64,000 nucleotides of DNA from Heloderma charlesbogerti (GCA_026122225.1 JANEZZ010002362.1:496001-560000); one strand, 5' to 3'; counted from the first letter of the stretch, positions 11,217 to 23,265 are shown. Numbers and translations: made by a program. The notes: generated from the letters alone by a model not told the origin.

Positions 11217-11469
11217 TTCCGCCAGCAGCCTGGGCCCTCGGGACGCCAGCAGCCATGTTCCAGGGAGGAGGAGTTGCTGCTGCCACCACTGGCACCATCT
11301 CCTGGGCCCTTGGGATGTGTGCCAGCCGCTGACTTCCTGTTCCAGGGAGTCGTCATTTTTTAAATGGCAACTCCCCGTATTTCCGGAAATAGATCCTGCG
11401 CCATTTGCACACGCAGTTGCTATTTTTAAAATAGCAACTCTCTGGAATGGAAAGACAGCCGCTGGTATG

Positions 11470-11859
11470 TAGGGATGCTGGAGAAATTTGAGTTGGACTG
11501 AAATGAGTTGGGATTTTTAAGAATCCGACGTGTGGAATCCGCTGCGGAACGACCCCCTCCATGGGCTTTCAGATGATTTTTTTTTACCTTCCCGAAATTT
11601 ACGGATATAAATTCATAGGAAAATACATACGTTTCTGCTGAGGAAACATTGAATGGAATGGGGGACATAAGAATATGTTAAATGTTATATACTATGGTAA
11701 ATTATGTAAATACTTATGTAAATACATAATTATTTGCATATTTTTCTACACGACGAAAAAAAAATTCACGTCCGTCTCTGGACGGACGATGGAACAAAAG
11801 GCACCCGACAATCTGTGAAACACAGATGGAGTGGATTTTACACAGTACGTACATCCCTA
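11470..11859. mobile_element. non-autonomous hAT-type MITE, family B, perfect TSD
   Basis: The ends are tagggatgctggagaaattt and, on the right, ...gtacgtacatcccta. The flanks are the identical 8-mers ctggtatg at 11462-11469 and 11860-11867, the hallmark of hAT insertion. Interior blocks (gatggaacaaaaggcacc, aattcataggaaaatacata) are shared with 6845-7288. No transposase frame is present, so mobility would need a transposase supplied in trans. Confidence 0.93.
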
Positions 11860-12204
11860 CTGGTATGCATCCCAAGGGCCCAGGTAAGGAGCTGAGGGCT
11901 GGCTGGGCAGTGGTGGTGGCAGCGCGTGGCTGCACTTCCAGATCGCTCTGAAGTGACGCCAAAGTGCTTTGGAGTGACCTGACCTGCTTTGTGCCGCTTC
12001 ATGCCCCCTCTGCCTCACCTCGGAAGCAGCCCAAAATGGCCCGAAGTGTCTCGTTTCTGCTCGGAACTCAGGCTTCGAGACGAAGCTGTGCACAGTCCTA
12101 AAGGATATGTGAAGGCAAAATGGGCAGGACCAAACCTCCCAAATACCAGCATATTGTAGCTTAAAGCTATTACTGCTGGTAACTAAGTTTTAGGAGAGGC
12201 TTTT

Positions 12205-12450
12205 CACTAGGCAGAGTGAAGCAGTCACCTCAGGCTGCCAATGCTGGGAGGTGGCAGCAAGGCGCTGGGACTGTTCACCACCCAGCCTGCTCTGCACTCT
12301 GTCAGTTAGCCTGACAATGCTTTCAGGTGCATTGGAGGACACCGTTGCATCATTGCTGTTGAAGACAGATTCATCTGCCAGCCCAGTTGGCTTTTGAACA
12401 CGGTGCCATCTTGTTCTTTGCCTCAGGCAGCAAAATGTCTTGGGCCAGTC
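12205..12450 (-). mobile_element. non-autonomous hAT-like element (GGCCCAAGACATTTTGCTGCC end)
   Basis: In reverse complement it begins caggactggcccaagacatt, ttgctgcctgaggcaaagaa, and the distal end repeats gcagcctgaggtgactgctt. Single ends of the same family lie at 43603-43653 and, less clearly, near 46275 and 61200. The long minus-strand open frame across 12190-12939 is incidental. Confidence 0.55.
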
Positions 12451-12645
12451 CTGTTTCAGTCTTTTGGAACAGGGGAAAAGCTGCGCAAAAGCCAGGAAAC
12501 CACCAAACAAGCAGTGGTTGTGGGGAAAGGGGTGAGAGCAGGAGAAGGGGTGTGTGGCCTTCTGGGGAAACTCAGAGGGCTGAATTGGGACCCTCAGAAG
12601 GCCAGATTTGGCCCCCAGGCTTGAGATTCTGCACCTCTGATACAG
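12451..12645 (-). mobile_element. MITE fragment of family I
   Basis: In reverse complement it reads gaggtgcagaatctcaagcc, gggggccaaatctggccttc, then ttgtttggtggtttcctggc. This is the same order as the plus-strand copy at 15527-15905 (cccaaatgccaaatccagcc ... tgtttggtggtttcctagct). Confidence 0.65.
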
Positions 12646-13154
12646 AAAGACCCTGAGACAAAGTTTAGGAATCCCTGTTTCGAATCTGCTTTTGTGTGCA
12701 GCCTGCATTTTGGCCTTACACCAGCCCAGCCCATGGCTGGAGGGGAAAGTCCAAGGATAGGAAGCATCTCCCAAGCCCTTACCTGTACTATATCTACTGG
12801 GCTGTGAGAAAGGGTAGAAAAAAAGAGCTGGCAAGGCTGGCATGCTCGCTAGTCCTTCCATCACGGGGCTGAGAGGGCATGAACGTGCTGCCCTGGGTGG
12901 CGCCTTCCTCTTCTTACCCAGCCCTGCTAAGTGCAGCAAGTAGAGATTGTGAGGATGACCCAGAAAGCAGACTCTTCAGCCATATGCTCCTGGCTCCATG
13001 GACTCACTTACCACTACCCTTGTCCCATACCATCCAACCATGATTAACCTGCACATCTGGGCTGGCCTTGTAGGGATGGATGGCCTGCTGGAGTGGGCGC
13101 TGCTGCAAACTGGTGTACAGTGGCATACGGGCTATTTTTCTGCACAGACTTTTT
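12646..13154. other. no feature recognised
   Basis: GC-moderate non-coding DNA. It may include further MITE remnants that I cannot delimit. Confidence 0.4.
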
Positions 13155-13159
13155 TCTCC

Positions 13160-13575
13160 CTCTCACATAACACTAGAACCCGGGGTCATCCCATGAAGAT
13201 GATTGGTGGGAGATTCAGAACAGATAAAAGGAAGTACTTCTTCACACCGTGCATAATTAAACTATGAAATTCACTACCACAAGATGCAGTGACGGCCACC
13301 AACGTGCATGGCTTTAAAAGGGGGTTAGATAAATTCCTAGAGGAAAAGTCTATCAATGGCTACTAGGCTTGATGGCTACTGTGCTACCTCCAGTACCTGC
13401 GACGGTATGCCTATGTACACCAGTTGGTGGGGAACATGGGTGGGATGGTGCTGTTGTGTTCATGTCCTGCTTGTGGGTTCCTGGTCAAGAGCTGCTTGGC
13501 CACTGTGTGAACAGAATGCTGGATTAGATGTACCCTTGGTCTGATCCAGCATGGCTTTTCTTATGTTCTTATGTT
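13160..13575 (+). mobile_element. L3-like (CR1-group) LINE, 3' end
   Basis: Runs from the end of ORF2 (cccggggtcatcccatgaag, aaaaggaagtacttcttcac) through a 3' UTR (ggctttaaaagggggttaga, gatggctactgtgctacctcc) to the short terminal repeat cttatgttcttatgtt. It is the sense-strand counterpart of 48689-49150. Confidence 0.88.
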
Positions 13576-13917
13576 GGTAGTATGTGTCCCAGGAACCCAG
13601 CAGAAGAGGATGAGTGCTTACATTGAGAACTCTACACTCTTCTCTGGCATGTGCAAACAAGGGGTTATACTATGTCCATTTTGTTTAACATACATATGTG
13701 ATCAGATTTTCAAATAGCTTGGAAAGCATCTGGGCTCTGTGTGTGGGGGGGGCGGGGGCAGGGGCAGGGAGATGGAAACAGTTGTTTCATCTTTTTTTCT
13801 CTTTATATTTTTTTTCCAGATCTGTTTTGAGAAGTACCGTTCCATTTTTCACCTTTTAGTTGAAATGAGAGAGTTTAAAACACAAGGTGTGCTTGTTTTA
13901 AATAAAGTGCACATGGT
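13576..13917. other. no feature recognised
   Basis: G-run near 13743-13770, otherwise AT-rich unique DNA. Confidence 0.4.
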
Positions 13918-13961
13918 TATATATATATATATATATATATCCATATCCATATCCATATCCA

Positions 13962-14016
<55 letters not shown>

Positions 14017-14018
14017 AT
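13918..14018. repeat. compound microsatellite (AT)n(CCATAT)n(CTAT)n
   Basis: (AT)n to about 13940, then CCATAT units to about 13965, then at least a dozen CTAT units. Confidence 0.97.
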
Positions 14019-15142
14019 ATTCTTATGCTGCACTTTCCTCTTCACAGATGGTGCTGTAATTATAATTTTCCTCTCTGAACTGAACTGAAGGTGTGGATGG
14101 CCTATATGAAGTCTGAGTGCAAACTATCCCCCTGCTTTTCCGATCATCCGAGCATTGTTCCTTCTACCTTTATTTGCACATAGCCATGTCAAAATGCTCG
14201 TTTTGCAACAGCTTATGCAAAACCCAAAACACCTGGATTCAGTGTTTCCTAAAGGAGTCGTCTGAAAATAGGTGATTTCTGCCAAAATGTCATGAAGATT
14301 TATGGCCATACATTTGTGGATTAAATTGAGGACAGGTGGGAGAACATTCAAGCATGCAAAAGAATGATAGCAAATGTATATTTAAGAAAGGGATAGTTAT
14401 TATGACTAGTCCTGGGTAGATAAAATGGATACATTTTCTCACTGGGAGAAAAAAAGAAGGGAAGGCACCATGCTTAAAAAACAAGACTTCAACAGACAGA
14501 TAATTACCAACGAGATAGTGTTTCAGCAAAGCAAAACTAAAAAGCACTCTGGAACTGAAAGCACGTTCTGTATTCCATATAACCACAAGCTCTAAAAGCC
14601 ACTTTTGGCTCAACCGAACAGATGTTTAGAGGTAAATGGGCTGCTGAGATATTGAATCCACAGGAATATGGTGCCAGTATGCAGGCAAGTACTTAAGCTT
14701 GCCTTACATCACAATCCGAAATGCACTTCTCTGGACATAAATCCCACTATCAACACTAGATGTTACTCCCACGTAGGCTTAGGATATCGGCCATAGGTTT
14801 GGTCTAGTGACATAACAAAATGAGGGGGTTGAATCCTAAGTTGCTGAAGTGGATCATGCAGTTTGACTGAAGGGGGTGCCATTTTAAAAGCCCCCCCCCG
14901 TGTGTGTGTGCAGACATACATGTACATACACAACCCTTGCAAATTAAAAGCAAGCAAACAAAAACTGAGCTCATTGGGGAGAATGGTTCTGTCTCAGCTC
15001 ACTCCTTACTGTGATCTTTTTCAACTTCCAGAGGAAGTTTTCCGTAGGGGAGCATTCAAGCGTGTGATTCCCCACTTGCACGTGCAACCCCCCGCTTGCA
15101 CCACTTCAGGATGCTTATGACCTCATTCACACTTCATTCTGC
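14019..15142. other. no feature recognised
   Basis: AT-rich unique DNA. A weak family E-like segment lies near 14706-14785 (cacaatccgaaatgcacttc). No gene is seen. Confidence 0.4.
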
Positions 15143-15449
15143 GGGGGTTCAGACAACCATCCCTATGCATTGAGAGAATGTGTGAGTGGGGAGTACGGGG
15201 CTGCATGGACTAGCCCCGCCTCCCACCACAGATGCGCACAGTGGTACACTCCCTGCCATCCACACTTCCGGCGGCCAGGTAAAGGGCCTCGACACTTGTC
15301 CGTTGAGCCCCTACACACAGTAGCCAAATGTATGGATGGCACAGGCATGGCAGCCGGATGCATCAGGGGTGGGGCTAACTCACACAGCCCCCCGCAACCC
15401 CCCTCATGTGTTCTTTCAATGTGACAGGAATGGTTGTCTGAAGCCCCCT
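15143..15449. mobile_element. GC-rich fold-back MITE, family H
   Basis: The left end gggggttcagacaaccatcc and the reverse complement of the right end (gggggcttcagacaaccatt) are inverted repeats. Similarity continues inward (cattgagagaatgtgtgagt against cattgaaagaacacatgagg). The interior is CpG-containing and GC-rich compared with its surroundings. Target duplications are not clear. Confidence 0.75.
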
Positions 15450-15526
15450 CCCCTTTCAGTTAAATGTGTAGGCCAGGTCTTCATTATATGGGATAAGAAA
15501 ATATTCCTGCCCCTGGTACATGTCTA

Positions 15527-15905
15527 CATCGGGGTTGTCAAACCTCAGGCCCAAATGCCAAATCCAGCCCACTTGGGGCCCCAATATGAACTTTCGGGGT
15601 TCCCCAGATGGCTACGCCCCTTTCCTCTGGCCTCACCCCATTATTCCTGACCTCCTATTGTTTGGTGGTTTCCTAGCTTTTGTGTGGTCTCTGCCCCCTC
15701 CCCCCACCCCAATTCTAAAGGGTTGAAATGCCCCTCCTAAGGCTTAGTTCCTGGCAGTAAGACCTTGAAGCTACAATAGGCTGGTATTTTTAGTCCCACC
15801 CTCTTTGTCTTCAGCCCTGCCCACCAGTAGAATGCTGTCCCCAAGGGCTTCTCTGAAATTGAACGTGGACCATTGGGCTGAAAGAGGTTCAACAAGCCCT
15901 GCTCT
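15527..15905 (+). mobile_element. non-autonomous element, family I (CAGGGNTTGTCAAACCTC ends)
   Basis: The left end catcggggttgtcaaacctc and the right end gaaagaggttcaacaagccctg are inverted repeats. The interior is shared, in the opposite orientation, with 12451-12645. TIRs of this kind are typical of vertebrate hAT-derived MITEs. I could not see matching flanks. Confidence 0.65.
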
Positions 15906-16049
15906 GAATGGAGGCAACTCTCAACTTTTTGTCCCCTACGGGGACAAAAGGAACATGTGTTCACTATTGGATTCACTGCTATCCTAATTTTTAATATTGT
16001 ATTTGTTTTTTAAAAAAAATAAAATGCCTTTTAGATCTGACACCTTGAA

Positions 16050-16315
16050 CACAATCATGTTCCTAGGGGGGCTAACAGAAATGTAATAAAAACAAATATA
16101 CAAGATCAATGTTAAAATAGCAAAAACATACAAGAAGATATACTAACATAGCAACAAACCCATATACATAAAATAGTAGAAAACATGAAAAAAAAACCTG
16201 CTTAAATTCTTCTTGAATGGATGTTGACAGGGGGCGGGGGAGGAGTGGTCCAACAAATATCAGTTCCTAAACTGTGTAGGGCTTTAAAGGTCAAGGCAGC
16301 TTGCAGCATTACAGT
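16050..16315 (-). mobile_element. L2-clade LINE 3' UTR fragment (minus)
   Basis: A-rich sequence with aaaaacatacaagaagatat is followed by the reversed L2 segment ctgtgtagggctttaaaggtcaa. Similar segments lie at 37480-37500 and 48205-48230. Confidence 0.5.
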
Positions 16316-16326
16316 GACAAACAGCA

Positions 16327-16362
<36 letters not shown>

Positions 16363-16364
16363 TT
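16327..16364. repeat. (ATT)n microsatellite
   Basis: About twelve ATT units directly next to the L2 fragment. Confidence 0.95.
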
Positions 16365-17106
16365 AAATAATCTACAATAGGAAACGGGGCCCAAAATGTT
16401 ACGGTGTATGCCTGGTGTTACTGTACATGTATTACCTGAACCTGTGGCTGAGGGAAGCTGAAAAATCAAACATTAGCATCAAAGGCAGGGGTCCCTTCAT
16501 GTGCAATATGGTTTTTTTGAACATTTAAAAGTGCAGCCATGAGGCTTCTTCATACATCTGGGTGCTGGATTTTGTGAGTGAGTGGGTGAAAAAGATTTTA
16601 ACACCCCTGCATTTTTTCTCAGACATCCAATTGAAATACCCCTGCCTTACTCTCAACTGCACTGTTTTAGGATCCCAGTTGAAAGCTGTATATCTTACAA
16701 AGTTGTATAATCTTAGAAGGGGGTGTGGCTGTGAGGGGGCGTGGCTGTGACTCTCACGAAGGGACACTGCACTTCTGAATTTGCCACCACACTACTGGCT
16801 GTCTCAGTATAGAAGATTGCTTCGGTGATCCTCTGCATGGATGAATCCAATGCCCCTGAATAAGAGTTGCAGGAGTTGAAATGCATTTCCAATGCATCTT
16901 ATAGGTCTCCTCTGTATTTGTTCCTGAGACCCTGGGGGAGCCACAAATGAGGCATCCATTCATCTCTCATGCATTCTGATGGATGATGGATTTCCCATGA
17001 ATTCTGATGTCAACTGTTTCTCCTGCCACATTTTGCATTGCGAAGAAAGAAATACATTTTGATGTGTTCCCAAACACCATTTCCATACCTAACCAATCTG
17101 AAAGCT
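16365..17106. other. no feature recognised
   Basis: Unique-looking DNA with a small direct repeat ggggtgtggctgtga / gggcgtggctgtga at 16721-16751. Confidence 0.4.
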
Positions 17107-17346
17107 ACGATTTCTTTATTTTATTATTATATTTACACCCTGCGCCTTTTTCCTCTTGCAGGGAATGCAAGGCAGCCTACATAATCCTCCTCTCCATTTA
17201 TCTTCACAACAACCCTGTGAGGTAGGTTAGGCCAAGAATCAGTGACTGGTCCAAAGTCACCCACTGAGCTTCATGGCTGAGTGGGGACTAGAATATGGAT
17301 CTCCTGAGTCCCAGTCCAACACTCTAACCACCACACCACACTGATC
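17107..17346 (-). mobile_element. tRNA-derived SINE, near full length
   Basis: In plus orientation: tail tttattttattattatattt, body cacaacaaccctgtgaggta, reversed B box ctagaatatggatctcctga, reversed head ctctaaccaccacaccacac. It matches 41201-41455. Confidence 0.9.
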
Positions 17347-18190
17347 ACATATTTCTCTGATACCTGTGGTAGCAATGAACACAGTATCCTGCCAATTATC
17401 ATCATAGCATGGGGATTTAGCATGGAGATGCTATTATGTACATTGTCCTTTTAAATGCTCAGTTCAGATTTCACTCTGAACAGACAGGGGGTGGAATCAA
17501 AATTTCTGCTTCAAATTAAAGTTTAAGCTGTTAACATTGCTGCATCCCTGGTGTGTGTGCATCTATACCATTGTTCTTTTTAGGACCTAAGTGCAGTTAA
17601 ACAAGAAAAGAATTCCAGGTTCTAAATCACAAGAAATTATTGCAGAAACATATATTAAATCTGAAGCATACTGAAATTTCTAGTCTTTTTCCCTGTGTTG
17701 GAAATTAAGCATTCTAGTATTCCGCCAAAAGTGAACTGTGATGGAAAAACAGTAAATGAAATAACTACATAGCTGGGAAGTGTAATAAGAGTTAGAGGAA
17801 GTCTACAGAGAAAATATTAAGTAATTTCCAAAATCTTGGGTAACTTTACTCAGCAGATGGGCTAAGAGAAAGGGGGAGAGCCCATATAAATTGGGTTTGC
17901 AAGGTGTTAATGATTTGATTAGATAAATGTTTGCTTCTAAAGGTTGAATGCCAGGAGGAATTGTAACACGGCTAACAACTGAAACAAAAATACTCTGTCC
18001 AAAAATAACATGCTATTCTTTACACAAATGAGAGTGCCAAACATTATATTCTAATATTCCATTGGAATGCTCCATTTTCCAGATCTCCAGGCAACTTTTT
18101 ATGATTGATCAGTAGAAAACATATATTTTAAGGGCTTGGATGGAACAGAAAGTGCTTCAAATGGAATATTAGTGAGTTTAAACTCAAAGA
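17347..18190. other. AT-rich unique DNA
   Basis: No repeat or coding signal is seen. Confidence 0.4.
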
Positions 18191-18191
18191 G

Positions 18192-18320
18192 TGGGATCCA
18201 GACTTAGCCATGCTTAGAGTGGGCCCATTGAAACCCATGGGACTTAACTTAGCCGTGAGTAACTTATCCCATTGATTTCAATGGGACTGCTTTAAGCATG
18301 ACTAAAGCTGAACCCATCCC
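18192..18320. mobile_element. fold-back repeat, family F (GGATCCAGACTTAG)
   Basis: Starts tgggatccagacttagccat. The arms pair around cccattgaaacccatgggac and cccattgatttcaatgggac. Related copies lie at 18493-18622 and 63634-63732. Confidence 0.65.
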
Positions 18321-18362
18321 ATGCTGTTCTTCGCAATATACACATGCAATATCTTAGCAAAC

Positions 18363-18456
18363 CCTTTCCCAACCTGGTGCCTCATACCCCTGGCCAAGGA
18401 TGATGGCAGCTGTAGTCCAAACACATCTGGAGGGCACCGGGTTGAGGAGTGCTGTT
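18363..18456. mobile_element. fold-back repeat, family G (CAACCTGGTGCC...GGCACCAGGTTG)
   Basis: Ends cccaacctggtgcc and gggcaccgggttgagg are inverted. The centre carries gatgatggcagctgtagtcc. Fuller copies are at 44177-44312 and 52611-52737, where the arms include actacaactcccatca and its complement. Confidence 0.7.
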
Positions 18457-18492
18457 TAGAGCATGTTGTATGGCTAATGCGTCTGCTCCTAG

Positions 18493-18622
18493 GTTGGATC
18501 CAGACTTAGTCATACCTCGAGTAGGCCCACTGAAATCAATGGGCCTTAAGCTAGGCATGACTACAGTAAGTCCCATTTATTTCAGCGACTCTACTCTAAT
18601 TATGACTACATCTGGATCCAAG
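18493..18622. mobile_element. fold-back repeat, family F
   Basis: The left end ttggatccagacttagtcat and the right end atgactacatctggatccaa are inverted repeats with a paired interior (cccactgaaatcaatgggcc). Confidence 0.8.
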
Positions 18623-19410
18623 GCCTTGTTAAGGGCTAATGTGTGAGGTAGTATCCCAGGAAAGGTCAGTCCTACTCTCTCCCACCTCCATCACAGCAAA
18701 TCATGTGTGTGTGCATGTGTGCAGGGGACAGGGGGAATACAACCTGCACAGCTTCAACCTGTTTCACAGCCATCCTTCTAAACCAGATGAACTATGTAAA
18801 CTGCAGGCATTGCCACCGCCCCAGGCATGTAGACTATAGGGATTTGATGCATTGCATGAGTACAGCTGATTCCCAGACTTGTGGCTGTGAGCTTTTCTGC
18901 ATGGGGCTGTTAATTGCTGTATCTGCTACTGGCTTCATTGCAGAATTGAGATCTGAGCTCTACACAAAGGGCTTTTCCTTTCCTGCATTTCTGCTACATA
19001 ACCTCTAGGTGGAGCTGTGCTATAGCCGAAAAATGCAAATACTCCATTTTCCCCATTCTAAGAAATGCCGGGAAAACGCTCTGAAAAAAACAGAAGTGAA
19101 ACTGGAGGATCAGAACATTGTCTAAAGAACCCATAAACAACCGTGAGTAAAGAATCACAAGCACACAATAAATGTCTCATGTAGAAAAGCTCTGTGTCTT
19201 ATAGCTGAGCAACATGTTCCATGAAATCAGAGTCGAGACAACCTGGACTGGAATACTTTTTAATGCAATTGTGGGAGTGGGGTGCCTTTTTGAATGCTCC
19301 CCTAGTTTTATTTCATATGGAAAACAAAGCCATCTTGAAGATGCCATTTCTTGTGAGCTTTGGTTATATGAGCTGGCAGACAACTTGGATGTAAGCACTG
19401 TGTGCATAAA
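18623..19410. other. no feature recognised
   Basis: Non-coding. It contains a short GT-rich segment at 18702-18722. Confidence 0.4.
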
Positions 19411-19418
19411 CTTAGGTC

Positions 19419-19555
19419 CAGTGGAGGTTGGCAGCTCCAGCATCAGTGGGGTGGCTTCACACCTTGGACAGCTCCTTTAGAGTTCTGACTGGTTCTGACT
19501 GAAACCCAGAGTGGATTCACCACCCCACAGACATCAGAGCTGCCAGCCTCCGCTG
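19419..19555. mobile_element. fold-back MITE, hAT-type family A
   Basis: Ends cagtggaggttggcagctcc and ggagctgccagcctccgctg in inverted form. The flanks cttaggtc (19411-19418) and ctcaggtt (19556-19563) match at 6 of 8 positions, consistent with an old 8-bp target duplication. Confidence 0.85.
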
Positions 19556-19974
19556 CTCAGGTTTCTATTAGTCGCTTTTCCTAGTAGCAACAGTTCCCAG
19601 CTGGCTCACTCTTACTTCACTACAGACAGATAAACAAATTGTGTGCCTTCCTGCCAAACTACAGACAAAGCTTCGCACTTGTCCTTTGCAAACTTGATCA
19701 TTGCCTCACAACTGAAAAATCAGTCTCCAAAGCCAACTGTTACTCTTTTTGCAAACTGGTAGGAGATGTGATTAAATTCCTCCTGTTCATTGCACGCATA
19801 CTTTAAAAAAATGGTATAGCAGCCACTTGTTATCCCACATCAATTACTGAGGACAGTCAGTGTGTGCCTGCCTACATAATTTCATGTCAAAGTGCTCCAG
19901 TTTACCGAAATCTCCAATTAACCTAAGATTTTGAAAACCCTGCCTCCAAGCAATATTGCAAGATGAAATTTACA
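19556..19974. other. no feature recognised
   Basis: Unique-looking DNA without coding signal. Confidence 0.4.
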
Positions 19975-20057
19975 GTGCACTCCTATCCATTTCTACTCAG
20001 AAGTAAGCCCCATTGTGTTGAATGGGATTTACTTCCAGGTAAGCAAGTATAAGATTC
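19975..20057. mobile_element. fold-back repeat, family E
   Basis: tgcactcctatccatttcta ... ctcagaagtaagccccattg ... gaatgggatttacttccagg ... agtataagattc, with inverted arms. Confidence 0.7.
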
Positions 20058-20446
20058 TAACTAACCACTCAAAGATCCCAATACGTTTCAAAGTATGTTC
20101 CATTTCATCACTGAAAAAGGAGGCATTTGCTTCGCAAAGGCTGAGATCAACTGAGATCTCTACTGCTGGACAGAACGTTATACAGTGCGGGACAGCATTA
20201 TACCATTATAATGGTTATACAACATTATATAAAAGACTGATACTAACAGTGGAAGATAAATGCTCACCTCCTATAATGCAATAGATTAAGAACCTAAAAT
20301 GCTATCAACATTTGTACAGGTGGTATATAGGCTCCACTCGCAAATGGATACATATATGGATATTTGGTCTGCTTTTGTTGAATTTTATGTATAATCTACT
20401 TTTTCTAGAATGTTGTAGCCAACTGAAATTCATATTTTAATGCATG

Positions 20447-20448
<2 letters not shown>
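20058..20448. other. no feature recognised
   Basis: Unique-looking AT-rich DNA. Confidence 0.4.

Positions 20449-20501
<53 letters not shown>
20449..20501. repeat. (GT)n(AT)n microsatellite
   Basis: About fifteen GT units followed by about eleven AT units. Confidence 0.97.
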
Positions 20502-20503
<2 letters not shown>

Positions 20504-21384
20504 GATCTGTTTTGTTTTGTTGAAATGTACAATAAAAATTAATATCAAGAAGAGTTATCTCTTATTTTGAGCTTATCTTGTGGAATAAAGGCTGTGTTGG
20601 GCAAACTTTTTTTTATTTACTCTGGTGAAGAGGCATTGTTTCAAAATGTGTTGGGATCTTTTATCTTTTATGGAGAACTACATTAATTTGCATTTTCTTT
20701 GCTGCATTGGATTGGCATTCTCTGCTGTAGTGTTCTCTACCCCACACCACTTTTAGTGGTGTTTTTCAGTGCCCTAACAGTTAAGCAGCAAGTCACCCAC
20801 ACATTTATTCCCATGTAATATGTAACAACTAAACGTATTCCAAATCAATTACACACAGTGATATATTATAGATCCATTTTTGCAAACTCTTTTAAAACTA
20901 GTTGGATCCATAGCATCCTCTATCCCTCCAAGCCTCAGCGAGATATTACATTGCATTCCTGTTTATATCTTGGAGTCAAATTCTGCTTTTGTTAGTATCT
21001 GTGAATTTCCACAGAAATTGGTAAAATAAGACATGAATAATAATAAAAAAGAAGCCAGTATTTTCAATGCCTTTAAAAAAAAAATTCCCACGGATATGAA
21101 GGTTTCACATATTTAATGATGGAATAACAAGCAACGTGGATGTATTTGCTTTATATTTTACTGAAATGAGTAATAAGTTATTCCAGGGCTTTTCAGTTTG
21201 GATGCAAAAGTGTCCTTACTATTATTTAATTACTTTGTTTTTCTTGCAAAACCTACCAGATTTGGTTGTGTGTAACCAGTGGCTGTAGCCAAATCAACGT
21301 CTTGTGCTCCAAAGCAAATATCTTTTTGTTTGTTTCTGCACACATAATTGCATGTGATTTATAGTTGTGTACAGAATTTTATGA
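20502..21384. other. AT-rich unique DNA; 20990-21260 CNE-like
   Basis: No repeats are recognised. 20990-21260 is AT-rich, contains no long simple repeat or recognised transposon, and has ttatattttactgaaatgag and gagtaataagttattccagg. Function is not demonstrated. Confidence 0.3.
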
Positions 21385-21430
21385 GAGAGCTTCGGCTATT
21401 GGGTGGTATAGAAATAAATAAATAAATAAA
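21385..21430 (+). mobile_element. L2-clade LINE 3' terminus
   Basis: gagagcttcggctattgggt followed by ggtatagaaataaataaata matches, in reverse complement, the L2 3' terminus at 37013-37050. Confidence 0.7.
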
Positions 21431-22369
21431 ACCTCATTAATCACAAATTCATCAATGCAGGGGGGAAAAGGCAGTGTAATGTTACAAACATTAGACATGT
21501 TTGAAGATGGAAGGAAGCCAGGATCCCCATCTTCATCTATCCTCTAAAGTTACACAAATGACTAACTCATCATATCAATGGTTTTCACATGGAAATATAA
21601 ACACCACTGTAATTCCATACTCTGCAAATGGCTGTGGCTCTGGAGTACTTAAAATTGCCGAGAATTGTACGAGTGCTGCACATCCATTCACGGAACAAAA
21701 ACAGCTGTTGAATTTGTGTGACAAGCCTTGATGGTTAAAAGAGTTTGGATATTCTCTGCCACTGAATGGCTTTGTAGCCTTGGACAGATTGCTTCATTTT
21801 CTGGTTTCTAAACATTCTGTGATGTCATCACTGAGATCTGTCAAGATGTAAATCACCATCATCTTAATGATCTCCTGTGCACTATAAATGCACATGTAAG
21901 GGTGTCCATATGTACCCACACTGATCTGACCCACAGTACAACCTAACATGGCATAAAGGGCAGGGATGGAAGCAAAAATAGATTCCTTCTGTGTCATCTT
22001 GAAAACAAACACAATTATTATGGCATAGGTGCCTGTCACAGGAGTTAGAGTGAGCAAATGACCACCCAGAAAACTATCTTATTTCAATTTTTGTCCTCCT
22101 TAACTGGCAGAAGACTATGGCAGAGTTTGTGGTTGCCAACCATGCTACTGCTTGTCTTTGCTGCTCACTGGCACTCAAAGCTCAGGCAGAATGTATTAAA
22201 TTAGCCAATGGTTCACCCCTTTTGTGGACAAACTACTTGGGACATGCTGTCTCAGCTCCTCTGGGCACTGGAAGAGTTCAGGCAGAACATAGTAAGGGTC
22301 AAACTATACATGACATGGAAGTTCTGTAATTGGAACTCCGGATGTCTTTTTATTTTACTAAAAGGAGTA
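21431..22369. other. no gene recognised; possible family D end at 22297
   Basis: gggtcaaactatacatgaca at 22297-22316 resembles the family D end gggccaaactacatgttatg, but the opposite end is not clear. The remainder is unique-looking. Confidence 0.35.
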
Positions 22370-22373
22370 GTGT

Positions 22374-22439
<66 letters not shown>
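22370..22439. repeat. (GT)n(GA)n microsatellite
   Basis: About twenty GT units, with one interruption, followed by thirteen GA units. Confidence 0.97.
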
Positions 22440-23040
22440 AGAATTTTGATTGGAGCCATGGTGTAGGGGGTGTGGTAGTCGAGAGTCTAGATGTTTGATT
22501 CCCCGATTTAAATCCCCCCCCCATCTTAAGCTGATATTAACTGCTGCCTGCATGATTTCCTCTATGTGGCTAATTGGGGTGGAGGGGAAGGGGCAATTTG
22601 CACAGGGACAAAGGGGTAGACCATCATTTACCAAACCAAATCAGGAGGCAACTGCTCTTTGTAAAAAGAAAAAAGACATCAGGAGTTCCAATAACATGCA
22701 GCTGGAGTCAGCAAAGAGGCCAAAGCCTTTCTTCAAAAACTGCTAGGTATTCTGCCTGAAGATGACAGCAGAATACCTTTTTTTTCAGGGAGTGAAAAAA
22801 ACCATGGATGAGTTTGTAGCAGAGGAGCTATGGGAGGAAGTCTCATCAAGGCAATAAAAAAATCCTGTACCAAACTGAGATCCCGGGAACTGTTCCATTG
22901 AGGTTATCATTTGGTTCCTTCCTGTTCCTTAAATGATTCCTTCCTGTGCCTTCCAGACTGGGAGATTGTGCAGCCAGCCTCCAACTCAGGGCAGTTTAGG
23001 AACTCCAAAGAACAGAACTGCATGCAGAAGGACATAGGCT
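22440..23040. other. no feature recognised
   Basis: Non-coding. A C-run lies at 22515-22522. Confidence 0.4.
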
Positions 23041-23098
23041 GCAATCCTAAGAACCCAATGGGACCTGCTTCTGAGTAGTACTTCTGCATAGGATTGCG
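23041..23098. mobile_element. fold-back repeat, family E, short copy
   Basis: gcaatcctaagaacccaatg ... cttctgcataggattgc, with inverted ends and a shortened interior. Confidence 0.7.
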
Positions 23099-23122
23099 CT
23101 GTAAGGGATACATACGGATGAT

Positions 23123-23265
23123 GATGATGTAGATTTATATCCAACTTTTCAACTTGTGTCCTCAAAACAGCTTACAGTATTTATAAAATGCATCACACCA
23201 AAAACCACATGCTCAAAAAACAAAACGGAACAACAGAACCAGCTCTACTGGAGCAGGAGCCCCAT
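23123..23265 (-). mobile_element. L2-clade LINE 3' UTR fragment (minus)
   Basis: gatttatatccaacttttca and aaaacagcttacagtattta, then ataaaatgcatcacaccaaa, resemble the reversed L2 3' ends at 53680-53790 and 56720-56830. Confidence 0.45.

Noticed and set aside
12190..12939. 249-codon minus-strand open frame
   Set aside because: It crosses two MITE segments and the junction between them. No family resemblance. It is open by chance in GC-moderate DNA.
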